The notes beneath the pieces are model-generated. The model worked only from the letters and a program-made list of their open reading frames with translations, was not told the origin of the DNA and ran no database searches. From positions 65,460-129,459 of the forward strand of contig JARKQC010000227.1 in assembly GCA_029974985.1 (NCBI GenBank): a stretch of DNA of 64,000 bases, given 5' to 3'. Origin of the DNA: Bacteroidota bacterium. GTDB lineage: Bacteria; Bacteroidota; Ignavibacteria; Kapaibacteriales; UBA2268. Position 1 is the first letter of the stretch; each line of letters begins with the position of its first letter. Position numbers and translations under genes: made by a program. This document shows, piece by piece, positions 45,247-56,000 of the stretch.

Positions 45247-47523
45247 TTAATTATTATTAGTAATAAGAATTAACTTCGTATCTTGTTTAATAGTAATTTG
45301 TTCGGTTTTGGGTGGATTGATTTTAATTTTGCCATCATCATTAATATATCCGATAGCAATTTCATTGTTTTGTAATGCTAATTCTGTTAAATATGAAAAA
45401 GTTACAATTTCATTATTTGATTTTAAATCTTTTACAATAATTGAACTAGCATAGCTTGAGAATAATTCCATATAAACATCATAAATATTTTTATTTTCAG
45501 ACACCATCGAAATAAATGAGCTAATCAAATCTGGTCCGAGCACAAAATCAGCAATATTTTGAATTTTTACTAAATTTTGATTGCCTTTTGTTAATAATTC
45601 AGCGGAAATATGAAAATTACAATTCTCCTCTTTTTGAATTGCTCTAAGATTTACGAGCGTCATCATTGTATTAGCATCGCATTCCAGAAAATCACTTTTT
45701 CCATCGTTATTGCTAAGTACTACAATACTATCATATTCCTTGATGTTGTAATTAGATAAATCACGATATGTAATTATCGGAGCAGAAATAAATGATAATT
45801 CAATTTTACTATCAATATATTTATTTTTTAATTCATTTATTTCTTTTTCCATTTCCGGATTTTGAGAAATCACTTGGATTTTAGATTTATCATCAAGATA
45901 TGAATAAAGTTCCTCGATTATAATTTTAGATTTAATATTCCAACCTAAAATCAATATTTTTAAGTTATTTGTAGTGTTTTCATTTACTATTTCTATATTA
46001 TTTGAATTTTGAGGATTTAATCTCTTGTGATTATTTTTTTTACTAATTACGGCAGTTGAGTCATCTTCACTAAGAATTATAATTGAATCATCATTTTTGA
46101 AAATATAATCTTTATTTGGATTAATAATAAAGGAGTTGTCATATTTATAGACACCGAGCAATACACTTTGATTATATAAAAACATTGCTTCTTCAAAAGT
46201 TTTTTCAATCAAATCTTCTGCAGGAAGAATATATATTTCACTACCGTCGAATCCAACAATTTCCTCATAAATCTCTGCTAAATATTTATTTATGCTAATT
46301 TCTGCTAAAATTTTTCCAATAATTTCTTCGGTAGAAATAATGCATCCGTAATCTTCAATTAATTTTTTAGCAAGTTTAAAATTATCTTCATTATCAAGAT
46401 CTGCAATTATATTATATTTAGAGTTATCATTATTTAGCTGCATAAGAACAAGAATTTGCATAATAGTTTTAATATCATCGTGCTGTCCATAAACATCTTG
46501 TGATAAAATTATAATTGATTTTGCGTCTTCGGGGCGAACTAATCGCAAATATTCAATATTAGTTGGCAGACCCTCTCTAAAAATTATTTTCGTATATTTA
46601 TAGTCTTCAATATGAAGAGATAGCTCGTCAGACATAAGTTTAGTATTTTTATCAGCAAGTATCACAATATATGACTTATTCTCACTTTCATTTGCAATTA
46701 CTAAATTTGAAACAATTGCATAAATTTGTTCTGACCATCCTAAAATCAATGTGTGATTTGTTTGCTGAATACGTTTATTAGAATTTTTTTCATCTAATTT
46801 TGTTTCGCTAATTTCATTTGTTAAAATTCCAACAAATAAATTAAGAAAAACAACAGCCGCAATCATAATGAAACTAACAAAATAAATCACTAAGATATAG
46901 TCAGATAATCCATTGTTGAGTGCTTTTTCTATTCCTGGCAAATCATAAACCCAAGACCAACCTTCGAAAGCAACAAAAAACAAAGATCTCATAGTTAGAA
47001 ATAAAGTTCCAAAAGAGTCGGGTTCGTATTTTCCTAATAAATCAGTTCCAACAACAGAAAAAATATAGAATTGTATAAAAAGTAAGATAACAACATAAGT
47101 CATCGAGGGCAAAGAACGCAATAGCGATTGTATAAGGATATTAAGATTATGAACTCGTTCGAATAAGCGAACCATTCGTAATATTCTTGCCATTCTTAAA
47201 ACTACAAAATATGCAGTATTAAAATCATCAGAAAAATATGGGATAAAACAGACAGCCACTATAATAAAATCAAATATATACCAACCGTTTGTTAACAATC
47301 TAATAGGTTTATTAATCTCTGCTATTGTTCTTATAATAATTTCAATAACAAAAATTGCAAGAATAATCTCCTCAATAATCCTAAATTGCAATTCGAAACT
47401 ATTTTTAATTTCTGAATAAGTTTCTAAGCCAATAATTAAACTTGCAAATATGATTACAAAAAAAATTGTATTATCGAACCATTTAGAATCTCGTATATTT
47501 TTACAATATTCTATTAATTTCAT
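45247..47523 (-). CDS. Six-helix voltage-gated-type ion channel with two RCK/TrkA-N-like regions
   Basis: The 758-residue protein begins with a six-helix channel core (about 1-240). The fourth helix carries Arg at 110, 113, 116, 119 and 123, the every-third-residue pattern of a voltage sensor. The pore loop reads TMRSLFFVAFEGWSWVYD (about 177-194), which resembles the LESWS-type filter of bacterial sodium channels; no TVGYG potassium filter is present. After a charged linker, residues about 256-420 form one Rossmann RCK-like domain ('TLILGWSEQIYAIVSNLV', 'AKSIIILSQD') and about 528-740 a second ('LKILILGWNIKSKIIIEEL'), in the order of CASTOR/POLLUX proteins. It probably gates ion flow in response to voltage and a cytoplasmic ligand. 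Ion type is inferred. Confidence 0.8.
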   Translation of the reverse strand: MKLIEYCKNIRDSKWFDNTIFFVIIFASLIIGLETYSEIKNSFELQFRIIEEIILAIFVIEIIIRTIAEINKPIRLLTNGWYIFDFIIVAVCFIPYFSDDFNTAYFVVLRMARILRMVRLFERVHNLNILIQSLLRSLPSMTYVVILLFIQFYIFSVVGTDLLGKYEPDSFGTLFLTMRSLFFVAFEGWSWVYDLPGIEKALNNGLSDYILVIYFVSFIMIAAVVFLNLFVGILTNEISETKLDEKNSNKRIQQTNHTLILGWSEQIYAIVSNLVIANESENKSYIVILADKNTKLMSDELSLHIEDYKYTKIIFREGLPTNIEYLRLVRPEDAKSIIILSQDVYGQHDDIKTIMQILVLMQLNNDNSKYNIIADLDNEDNFKLAKKLIEDYGCIISTEEIIGKILAEISINKYLAEIYEEIVGFDGSEIYILPAEDLIEKTFEEAMFLYNQSVLLGVYKYDNSFIINPNKDYIFKNDDSIIILSEDDSTAVISKKNNHKRLNPQNSNNIEIVNENTTNNLKILILGWNIKSKIIIEELYSYLDDKSKIQVISQNPEMEKEINELKNKYIDSKIELSFISAPIITYRDLSNYNIKEYDSIVVLSNNDGKSDFLECDANTMMTLVNLRAIQKEENCNFHISAELLTKGNQNLVKIQNIADFVLGPDLISSFISMVSENKNIYDVYMELFSSYASSIIVKDLKSNNEIVTFSYLTELALQNNEIAIGYINDDGKIKINPPKTEQITIKQDTKLILITNNN

Positions 47524-47540
47524 AATTTAAAAATATTTTA

Positions 47541-48242
47541 TTAAATTTTTGTTATTTGTAAATATATTGGACCTCTGTATTTTTTCCCTTTAGCTTGTTT
47601 ACCAACTGGTGGTGGCATTTCAGTATCTAAATTAGAAGAGCCTTCGATATTTAATTGCTCTGGTCTGACACCTTTGCTGATAAAATATTCCTTTAATTCT
47701 TCAGCCCGTTCAGTAGTTAGTTTTGAGTTAAATTCGCTATCATTTGAGTTATCTGGATAAGCTTTAATTAAAAATTCTGTTCTACGGTTTAATTTTAAAA
47801 TACTAACTATTTCGTTTAAAATTATATCAGAACCCGCTCTTAAGTTAGATTTGCCAACATCGAAAGGAGAAACTTTTAACGGGAATTTCATACCTTCTTT
47901 TTTGGGTGTTACTGTAAAATCTTTGGAATATTCTTGATATTTATTTGTTTTAGGAACAGTAAATTCATACGAATTTGCAAAATACGAAAAATCATTAAAC
48001 CTAATATAATATGTTGTATCTGGCTTTAATCCAGTCATAAAATAATAGCCATCTTTCGAATTACTTTTAACAACAAAAATTTGTTTTCCCTCTCCATTAA
48101 AAACTCTTACATCAATTCCAACGGGTTCTTTCGTAAGTTCATTTTTTATAGAGCCTGTTAAGGAAACCACAGTATTTAATTGGCTATATGTTAATGAAAA
48201 AGAAGCAATGATTATGAAACAAATTGTTATAAATTTTTTCAT
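47541..48242 (-). CDS. Exported OmpA-like peptidoglycan-binding protein
   Basis: From ATG 48242 the product has 233 residues: signal peptide (MKKFITICFIIIASFSLTYS), a Cna-B/carboxypeptidase-like domain (about 25-90, 'GSIKNELTKEPVGIDVRVFNGEGKQ') and a C-terminal OmpA-like domain (about 125-230, 'RTEFLIKAYPDNSNDSEFNSKLTTERAEELKEYFISKGVRPEQLNIEG'). OmpA domains bind peptidoglycan. The frame extends to 48278, but the later ATG fits the signal peptide. It is 17 bases upstream of the channel gene on the same strand. Confidence 0.8.
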   Translation of the reverse strand: MKKFITICFIIIASFSLTYSQLNTVVSLTGSIKNELTKEPVGIDVRVFNGEGKQIFVVKSNSKDGYYFMTGLKPDTTYYIRFNDFSYFANSYEFTVPKTNKYQEYSKDFTVTPKKEGMKFPLKVSPFDVGKSNLRAGSDIILNEIVSILKLNRRTEFLIKAYPDNSNDSEFNSKLTTERAEELKEYFISKGVRPEQLNIEGSSNLDTEMPPPVGKQAKGKKYRGPIYLQITKI

Positions 48243-48337
48243 TATTGTACTCCATAAATTTGATTTTTTCTCTAACAAAAATAATATAAAGAATATAGAT
48301 TACAAAGAAAATTTTAGCTATTAATAAAAAAATATTA

Positions 48338-48904
48338 TTATTTTCCGCTAATAATTTTTGATACTATGCCTTTTTTCTCACTATATTCAGCTAAAATCAA
48401 TCCACCAAAATGCAATATTACAAATATTGGGAACCAAATTATTGCAGATTTATGTATCATTTCGATACTCTCTTGCCAATCTGATAATAAATCTTGTTTT
48501 ATACAAATCCCAGTAAATGCACTAATAAATACAAAAATATAAAAAATAATATAAATATATCCTTGCATTTTTTCCTTAATACTTATATTGTTTTTAAATG
48601 GGTTAGGAAATTTTATCCCTTTAGTAAACATATAAACAATTCTAATAACAAATGAAATTATAACAACGTAAGCAAAAATTTCGTGCCATTGCCACATAGG
48701 TTTACGTATTGTTTTTGCAATATCAACTTTAATTTCTTTTGCTAATTCAATATTCTGCGTTTTACTTTCGATAATTGAAACGATTTGATTTTTATTCATC
48801 CAAGTCATTCTTAAAAAACCAGTAATGAATAAAACAGCCATCGCAATAGCAATTATCCAATGTAATAAACGATGCAACAAAGTATAATTATTCGACTTTT
48901 CCAT
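48338..48904 (-). CDS. Cytochrome b561-type membrane protein
   Basis: The 188-residue protein has four membrane helices and paired His residues typical of haem-binding b-type cytochromes: H11 and H15 (LLHRLLHW), H74 (WQWHEIF), H151 and H165 (MIHKSAIIWFPIFVILH). The general layout is that of the cytochrome b561/b6-like superfamily that moves electrons across the inner membrane. Its neighbours are the receiver-kinase gene (28 bases upstream) and, 95 bases downstream, the OmpA-like gene. Electron donor and acceptor are unknown. Confidence 0.85.
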   Translation of the reverse strand: MEKSNNYTLLHRLLHWIIAIAMAVLFITGFLRMTWMNKNQIVSIIESKTQNIELAKEIKVDIAKTIRKPMWQWHEIFAYVVIISFVIRIVYMFTKGIKFPNPFKNNISIKEKMQGYIYIIFYIFVFISAFTGICIKQDLLSDWQESIEMIHKSAIIWFPIFVILHFGGLILAEYSEKKGIVSKIISGK

Positions 48905-48932
48905 AAAATTCCTTATATAACATTAAAAAAAA

Positions 48933-50129
48933 TTATTCTGCAAGTGGTAAATCAAAATAAAATTCAGTACCAACATTTAGTTCTGATTTTACGTTTAATT
49001 TACTATTATTTAATTGTACAAATTCGGAACATATTACTAAACCCAAGCCTGTACCTTTTTCTTTATTTGTGCCAAGTTTACTTTTTGTTCCGCCAGCTAT
49101 GAATAATTTACTAATATCTTCTTCGCTCATACCGACTCCACTATCTTTAATTTTAATTCTAACTTTATTATCAATTTTTTCAGCAAGAATATCAATTTTT
49201 CCTTCGTAATGAGTAAATTTAATCGCATTTGTAACAAGATTACGGATTACAGTACTAATCATATTTTCATCAGCAAAAACTTCGAGCGAATTATCAAAAT
49301 TATAATTAATCGAAATCCTTTTGTCTATTGCAGAATTATTTACAATATCAAATATATCTGCGACGACATCAAAAATATTAAATTTTTCAATTTTGGCATT
49401 TAAAATGCCAGTTTGTGTTCTTGCCCAAACTAATAAATTCTCAAGTAATGAATATAAATTCGATGATGAATCATTTAAAAGTGATAGATACTGCTCTAAC
49501 TCTTCTTCGTCCATTTCTTTATAATCACTCGATAACACTTCGGCAAGATTTTTAAACGCACTTAATGGATTTTTTAAATCGTGTGCAATTATTGAGAAAA
49601 ATTTATCTTTTGTATTATTTGCTTCTGCAAGCTCTTTTGTAGCTTTTACGAGTGCTTTTTCAATTTTTATTCTTTTTTCAATTTCTTGATTTAATTCAGT
49701 GATTTTATCTTGAAGTTTTACATTAATATTTTTTTCCCAATTTATAAAACGTAAATACAAATTGATTAATCTCGCAAGTTCCGTTTCTATCAAAGATTTA
49801 TTAATATAATCTATTCCGCCAACTTCTAATGCTTTTTCTTTAAATTCTTGTTCGGGGTCGGAGCCAGTGATAAAAATTATAGGAATTTTACTTGTTTTAG
49901 GGTTATTTCTTATAATTTTTGCCATTTCTAATCCATCATAAATTGGCATAAAAACATCTAAAAGAATTAAATCAATTTGATTATTACCAAGGATTCTAAT
50001 AGCCTCCATACCAGAATTTGCTATTCTAATATTTGTATTATTTGTATTGTTTAGTATTAAATCACCAATTATTCTTGTGAAAGTAGGGCTATCATCAACT
50101 ACAAGAATATGATATTCATTTTTTTTCAT
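48933..50129 (-). CDS. Response-regulator/histidine-kinase hybrid
   Basis: The 398-residue cytoplasmic protein has a receiver domain first (about 5-125: D12/D13, phospho-acceptor D58 in LLDVF, K111), a coiled linker (130-170), then a HisKA helix FSIIAHDLKNPLSAF with H183 and an ATPase domain (N-box RNLVTNAIKF, G1 DSGVGMSEED, G2 GTGLGLVICSEF). With no transmembrane part, input arrives through the receiver from another kinase. It is the first gene of a possible four-gene unit with the cytochrome, OmpA-like protein and channel. Confidence 0.93.
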   Translation of the reverse strand: MKKNEYHILVVDDSPTFTRIIGDLILNNTNNTNIRIANSGMEAIRILGNNQIDLILLDVFMPIYDGLEMAKIIRNNPKTSKIPIIFITGSDPEQEFKEKALEVGGIDYINKSLIETELARLINLYLRFINWEKNINVKLQDKITELNQEIEKRIKIEKALVKATKELAEANNTKDKFFSIIAHDLKNPLSAFKNLAEVLSSDYKEMDEEELEQYLSLLNDSSSNLYSLLENLLVWARTQTGILNAKIEKFNIFDVVADIFDIVNNSAIDKRISINYNFDNSLEVFADENMISTVIRNLVTNAIKFTHYEGKIDILAEKIDNKVRIKIKDSGVGMSEEDISKLFIAGGTKSKLGTNKEKGTGLGLVICSEFVQLNNSKLNVKSELNVGTEFYFDLPLAE

Positions 50130-50199
50130 AGTTTTTAATAATAATTCATTGTAATAAACTTAAATATAATAAATTAAAATTAAAAAATAATGTTTTTTT

Positions 50200-51234
50200 T
50201 TATTCTTCGAGTGTATCGAAAATATTCAAATAACTTTGATATCTTTCTATATCAATTTGTCCATCTTCAACTGCTTGAATAACGGCACAATCCGGTTCGT
50301 GAATATGGGTACAAGCGTAGTATTTACAATTTTGGCGGTATTTGTCAAAATCATGAAAATGAAGTGCTAAATTTTGCTTATCAATATCCCATAGTGCAAA
50401 TTCTCTAACACCGGGCGAATCAATAATTTTTGCACCAAAATTAGTTTTTAACATTTTGACAAAACTTGTTGTGTGCTGTCCTTTGTTTGTTCTTTCACTA
50501 ATTTCTCTAATTTCTTGTGTATATTCTCCTAATAAAAGATTTATTAATGTAGATTTACCAACTCCCGAAGGTCCAAAGAATAATGAAATTTTATTTTTTG
50601 TAAATTCTTTAATTTCATCAATACCATTTCCAGCTAATGATGAAATATAAAAAATTGGTATCTCTAATTCCTTATAAATTTTTAAATCATCAAAGAAAAA
50701 AGCTAAATCTTCGGTTAAATCAATTTTATTTATTACGATAATTGGTTTAATACCACCAATTTCAGAGGCAATTACTAATCTATCAATAAAACGTTTATTA
50801 TAGTTAGGTTGAAAAGTCGAAACAACAATCATTAAATAATCAAAATTAGAAGCAATTACGTGTTCAAAATTCTTTTTTCCAACTGCATAGCGGCTTAATT
50901 TTGTGTTCCTTTCTTCAACAGCAACAACACGCCCAATAAATTTTTCATTATTAGAATTTTGAGATAATACAATTTTTATCGAATCGCCTACTGCAATTAA
51001 AGTAGAATTTTTATTTGGAGAGCTAATTTTTCCTGAAACTGAACAATTAACTAAAACATTTTTATTATTTAGTTCAATTTCGGCAAGAATACTATTACCA
51101 ATTACTGATAGAGCTATTCCGCTAATAGCTTTTTCGGAAATTGTAGCTTTTGTATTTACAAGTTTTCCTCTAAAAGCATTAGTCTGACGAATGTTTTCTC
51201 TCTTGTTTAAGTATTTTTCTTTATCAAATTTCAT
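50200..51234 (-). CDS. rsgA: Ribosome small subunit-dependent GTPase A
   Basis: RsgA assists 30S maturation. The 344-residue product has the circularly permuted GTPase order G4 (VINKIDLT), G1 (GPSGVGKSTLINLL), G3 (DSPGVREFALWD), an OB-fold N-terminus and the C-terminal zinc site CKYYACTHIHEPDC. It is divergently oriented to recJ and lies 70 bases upstream of the hybrid kinase gene on the same strand, so co-transcription is possible. Confidence 0.96.
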   Translation of the reverse strand: MKFDKEKYLNKRENIRQTNAFRGKLVNTKATISEKAISGIALSVIGNSILAEIELNNKNVLVNCSVSGKISSPNKNSTLIAVGDSIKIVLSQNSNNEKFIGRVVAVEERNTKLSRYAVGKKNFEHVIASNFDYLMIVVSTFQPNYNKRFIDRLVIASEIGGIKPIIVINKIDLTEDLAFFFDDLKIYKELEIPIFYISSLAGNGIDEIKEFTKNKISLFFGPSGVGKSTLINLLLGEYTQEIREISERTNKGQHTTSFVKMLKTNFGAKIIDSPGVREFALWDIDKQNLALHFHDFDKYRQNCKYYACTHIHEPDCAVIQAVEDGQIDIERYQSYLNIFDTLEE

Positions 51235-51340
51235 TTTTTGTCAAAAAAAATTACAGTGTCAATAAATTTACACACTTTTTATTTGAATATACGAATTTTT
51301 TTTCATAATTTTGTAACAATTAGATTATTAATTTGAGTAA

Positions 51341-53050
51341 ATGTTGAACTATCGTTGGACTTTCAGACAATATAATGATGACGAAACTGTACATAATTTA
51401 GCTAAAAGCCTTAATATACCAAAAAGTCTTGCTTATGTTCTTGCTACTAGAGGACTCGAAAGCAAAATTGAGGCCGAAAAATTTTTGAAACCATCGCTTG
51501 ATGATTTACATGACCCATTTATTATGGAGGATATGGAAAAAGCAGTTTCGAGAATTTTAGTTGCAATACAAAAACAAGAATTAATTTGGATACACGGCGA
51601 TTACGACGTTGATGGTACAGCAAGTACTTCTATGATATACCAATTTCTCAACTCTATTGGTGGGCGTGTGGATTACTATATCCCAGATAGATTTGAAGAT
51701 GGTTACGGGCTATCAAATAAATCAATAGACCTTGCTTTAGCAAAAAAAGCAAAAATACTATTAACTGTTGACGTCGGTATCACTTCTTATGAACAATTAG
51801 ATTATGCTGTCTTAAAAGGTTTAGACACAATAATTTGCGACCACCACGAGCCGGGTGAGCAAATCCCCAATGCCTATGCTATTTTAGACCCTTTAAAACC
51901 CGGTTGCCCATATCCTTTTAAATCTCTTGCCGCTTGTGGAGTTGCATTTAAACTAATTCAAGGGATTTCTAAAACTCTCGGTATTGAAGAGAAATCTTAT
52001 GAATATCTTGATTATGTCGCTATATCTTCTGCCGCTGATATGGTACCTCTTCGTGGCGAAAATCGTATAATGGTTTATTACGGACTTAAACAGCTCAATA
52101 GTAGTCCACGCCCCGGTTTACACGGCTTGATTCATTGCACGGGCTTAAGACTCGGAAAAATCACTGCTTCTAACATAGTATATGCCGTGGCACCACTTAT
52201 TAATGCGGCTGGAAGGCTCGGCGACGCTAAACGTTCCGTAGAGATGATGCTTCAACAAGACGAAAACGCGGCTTTTAGAATAGCCCAAATCTTGGAAGAT
52301 GAAAACCGCAAGAGAAGACTTTTAGACCAAAAAGCTTTCGAAGAAGCTATTCCACAAGCTCAAAAATTTATTTCTGAAAACTCACCTCATTCGCTTGTAA
52401 TTTATGGAAAAAACTGGCATGCTGGCGTTATCGGAATAGTTGCATCGAGATTGGTTGATAAATTCAATTTACCTTCGGTACTTCTTACTAATATTGACGG
52501 TATTGCAAAAGGTTCTGCTCGCTCTGTAAATGATTTTGATGTTCATACTGCAATGAAAAAATGCGAAGATTTATTACTTGAATTTGGTGGACATAAGCAT
52601 GCGGCGGGGCTATCTTTAAAAGTTGAAAATATTGAGGAATTTAGAAGAAGATTTGATGAGTTAGCACGCGAAGCAATTAGTGTTGATATGCTTGCTCCCG
52701 AAATTGTTATTGATTCGGAGTTACAATTTAATGAGTTATCTCCTAATTTTTTCCATTCATTGAGTAAATTCGCTCCCTATGGTTTTGCTAATAATAAACC
52801 AATATTTTTAACTAATGGCGTAAAATCTGTAAATGGATTAAAAGTAGTTGGAAACAATAATATAAAATTTAGAGCTATTCAAAATAATTTTGTTATCGAT
52901 GCCATTGGGCAAAATCTTGCCTCAAAAATTAATCTTTGCACTAATGGTAAAAAATTCTCTATGGTTTATAATTTAGAACTAACAAGCTTGCACGGTGCCA
53001 AAACTCCTCAAATTATTATAAAGGATATTAAGCCAGATAATTCCAAATGA
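51341..53050 (+). CDS. recJ: Single-stranded-DNA exonuclease RecJ
   Basis: RecJ degrades single-stranded DNA 5' to 3' in recombination and mismatch repair. The 569-residue product has the DHH phosphoesterase motifs HGDYDVDGTAS, DVGITSYEQ and DHHEPG, then the DHHA1 GGHKHAAGLSL motif and an OB-fold C-terminus. It overlaps the next gene by four bases (ATGA), so translation is coupled to the nuclease-helicase. Confidence 0.97.
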   Translation: MLNYRWTFRQYNDDETVHNLAKSLNIPKSLAYVLATRGLESKIEAEKFLKPSLDDLHDPFIMEDMEKAVSRILVAIQKQELIWIHGDYDVDGTASTSMIYQFLNSIGGRVDYYIPDRFEDGYGLSNKSIDLALAKKAKILLTVDVGITSYEQLDYAVLKGLDTIICDHHEPGEQIPNAYAILDPLKPGCPYPFKSLAACGVAFKLIQGISKTLGIEEKSYEYLDYVAISSAADMVPLRGENRIMVYYGLKQLNSSPRPGLHGLIHCTGLRLGKITASNIVYAVAPLINAAGRLGDAKRSVEMMLQQDENAAFRIAQILEDENRKRRLLDQKAFEEAIPQAQKFISENSPHSLVIYGKNWHAGVIGIVASRLVDKFNLPSVLLTNIDGIAKGSARSVNDFDVHTAMKKCEDLLLEFGGHKHAAGLSLKVENIEEFRRRFDELAREAISVDMLAPEIVIDSELQFNELSPNFFHSLSKFAPYGFANNKPIFLTNGVKSVNGLKVVGNNNIKFRAIQNNFVIDAIGQNLASKINLCTNGKKFSMVYNLELTSLHGAKTPQIIIKDIKPDNSK

Positions 53051-56000
53051 TTGATTTTATCGAAATAAATAGCATTATAAATTCGATTTTCGAGATTTAT
53101 AACTCTGATAATTTATTGAATAATCAAAAATTTCTTGATATTTATAAAAGTCTTAGTCAATTTTATAAAAAATTGCAACATGAAGAAACAAGATTTTTTT
53201 CATCTTTTCTTACATCAATTTTATTTTTAAACGATAAATATAATATTCCTAATTCTCTTAGACAAAATCTTAATGAAATAATTAAATTTAATAAACAGCT
53301 CAAAAAAAATCAAAATATTGTTGTTACTAATGATGATTTAAGATTTCTTATAAAAAACTCGTATCAAATAATTTACACGATTTGTCAATATGATGAAAAT
53401 AAGGAAATTAAGCAATTCATTAACAATATTCCAAATCTTGTTTTACAATCAAAAATTGATATTAAAAAAGATATTATTGATATCTATAATTGTATTGTCG
53501 TAGATAATCCATTTTATAAAAAAAATATTGACGCTAAATATATTGAGCTTAATTGCTATAACGAAGAAATTGGTGATTTTTTCTTAAAAATTGGATTTCC
53601 ATATCTAAATAAAGCTAATATGATTTATAAAGGTATGAATTTCAATTTAATTTCAGCAGAAATAATTAGAAAAGAGCCTTTTATAGTTTCTATTCGTAGT
53701 AATGGTTTGATTGTATTCGAGCCAGATATATTAATTGATGTAACAGATTTAGCAGAAAATTTTGGTAACATCGAGGCTTACCGCATATATTTTGTAAAAA
53801 AATATTTTTCTACAAATACAAGTATTCCAATTTTAAAAGGAAAAATAATTAATACTTTCTTTGATGAAATAATCTTAAATCCAAGAATTAGTTTTGAAAA
53901 AGCAAAAGAAATTGCTTATAATGAAAATTCATTAGCGATTTTTTCTATGTCTAAAAAAGATAGAAATGATTTAATAAAATTAAGGGATGAATTAGTTGTT
54001 GATTTTCAGAATCTGCAATATATTATTGATAATAAAATTTTAGAGGAATATTTAGATGCCGAATTTACTGTAGAACCAAGTTTTATTTCCCCAAAATATG
54101 GTATTCAAGGACGTATTGACTTATTAGCAGAATATCCTAATAATGAAAATAAAAAAGATATTATAGAGCTGAAATCGGGCAAAGCACCAAAAATTGAAAC
54201 TACTTTAAAAATTTCTGATAAAATTACTGTAAAAATTGGCGTATGGATCAATCATTTAATACAGGTTTTGTGTTATAATTTATTATTAGACTCGACTTAT
54301 GAAAATAGAATTGGTAACTCGTCAATACTTTATATTCAATCACCGGATAATCCAATACGCAATATTGCAACTTTTCACAGCTTAAATCAGCAAATAATTT
54401 TACTAAGAAATAATATAATTTTACTTGAAAATGCGATAATGAATCGCTCATTTAAATTTTTCGAATATTTGAATACATTAAATGAAATTGAGTTACCTTA
54501 TTTTGTAAGTGATAAAATTTCTCATTTTATTAAAATTTATAATAAATCTAATAATCTTGAACAAGCATACTTGACCGAATTTACTTCTTTTGCTCTTCGC
54601 GAGCGTTATGCTTCAAAAAATGGATTTAATTTGAATAATTTTCAAAATGGATTTTCTGCACTTTGGCAAAGTTCTATTGAGGAAAAAATTACAGATAATT
54701 CAATATTATTTAATTTAAAATTGAATTGGAATAATAGCGATTTAAGCCAACTATATTTATCTTTTGATTTCAAAAATGAGAATATTTATACTTCTTTTCG
54801 AAAAGGTGATATTGTTATTTTATATTCATATAAAAAATTAGAGGAAATTAATGTTAGTAAAAATCAAATTTTAAGAGGGGTAATCAAAGAAATATCAACA
54901 AAGAAAATAAAAATTAGCTTAAGAAATAAACTAATTTCTAAAAAAATTTTTGATGAAAAACTTGTTTGGGCTATCGAGCAAGATAAAATTGATTCAACCG
55001 AAAGAAATATATTTTCATCGTTACTAAATTTTATTTCTGCTCCAAAATTATTAAAAGAATTAATTTTTGGTATTGCCAAGCCGCATATTACAGAAAATTA
55101 TATTTTTGATATTAAGAATTTTAATGATAACCAAAGAGAAGTAGTGCAAAATGCAGTAAACTCAGATAATTATTATTTAATAGATGGACCGCCCGGAACG
55201 GGAAAAACGCATAAAATTCTTAAACATATTATTGAAATTTTGCAACAAAATTATGATTTTAATATTCTTGTTGCCGCATATACAAATAGAGCCGTTGATG
55301 AAATCGCAGAAGCAATACAATCTATTGATTCAAATACTAATTTCATTAGAATAGGCTCGAAAGAGGCAAGCGATGATTTTGAGCATCATTTGCCTAAAAT
55401 TATTGAAAAATACGGAAATAACGAAGCATACAAAAGATTAAAGCAAACAAAAGTAATAATTTCAACAGTTTCTTCGCTTCATACAAATTCAGAAATTTTT
55501 GATTTAAAAGATTTTGATACTTTGATTATTGATGAGGCAAGCCAAATTCTCGAAACTTATCTTATTGGTTTAATTATAAAAGTAAGAAAATTTATTTTAA
55601 TTGGTGATGATAAGCAACTCCCCCCTATCTCAATTCAAAATCCAAATTCGCTAATTTGTGATAATCCAGAGCTAATATCCATTGGTATTAATAATTTTTC
55701 AAATTCACTATTTTCGAGATTAAAACAAATTTGTGAAAATAATAATTGGAATAATGCTATTGGAAAACTTTCGTATCAGGCAAGAATGCATAATGAAATA
55801 CAAGAGTTTCCGAATTTACATTTCTATGAGAATCGTTTGATACCAAAAAAAGAAAATCAATTTTCTAAAATTGAGCGTTTTGATACTCAAGCCGAAAATA
55901 AGATAGAGAAAATTCTTGCAAAAAATAGGGTAATTTTTATCGAATGCCCGCTTGATATTGGTAAAACCAATAAATATGAGAGTGAAATTTGCAAATTAAT

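Noticed and set aside
45247..47523. Reading the channel as a standard potassium channel with TrkA domains.
   Set aside because: No TVGYG or similar potassium filter is present; the pore loop has FEGWSW instead.
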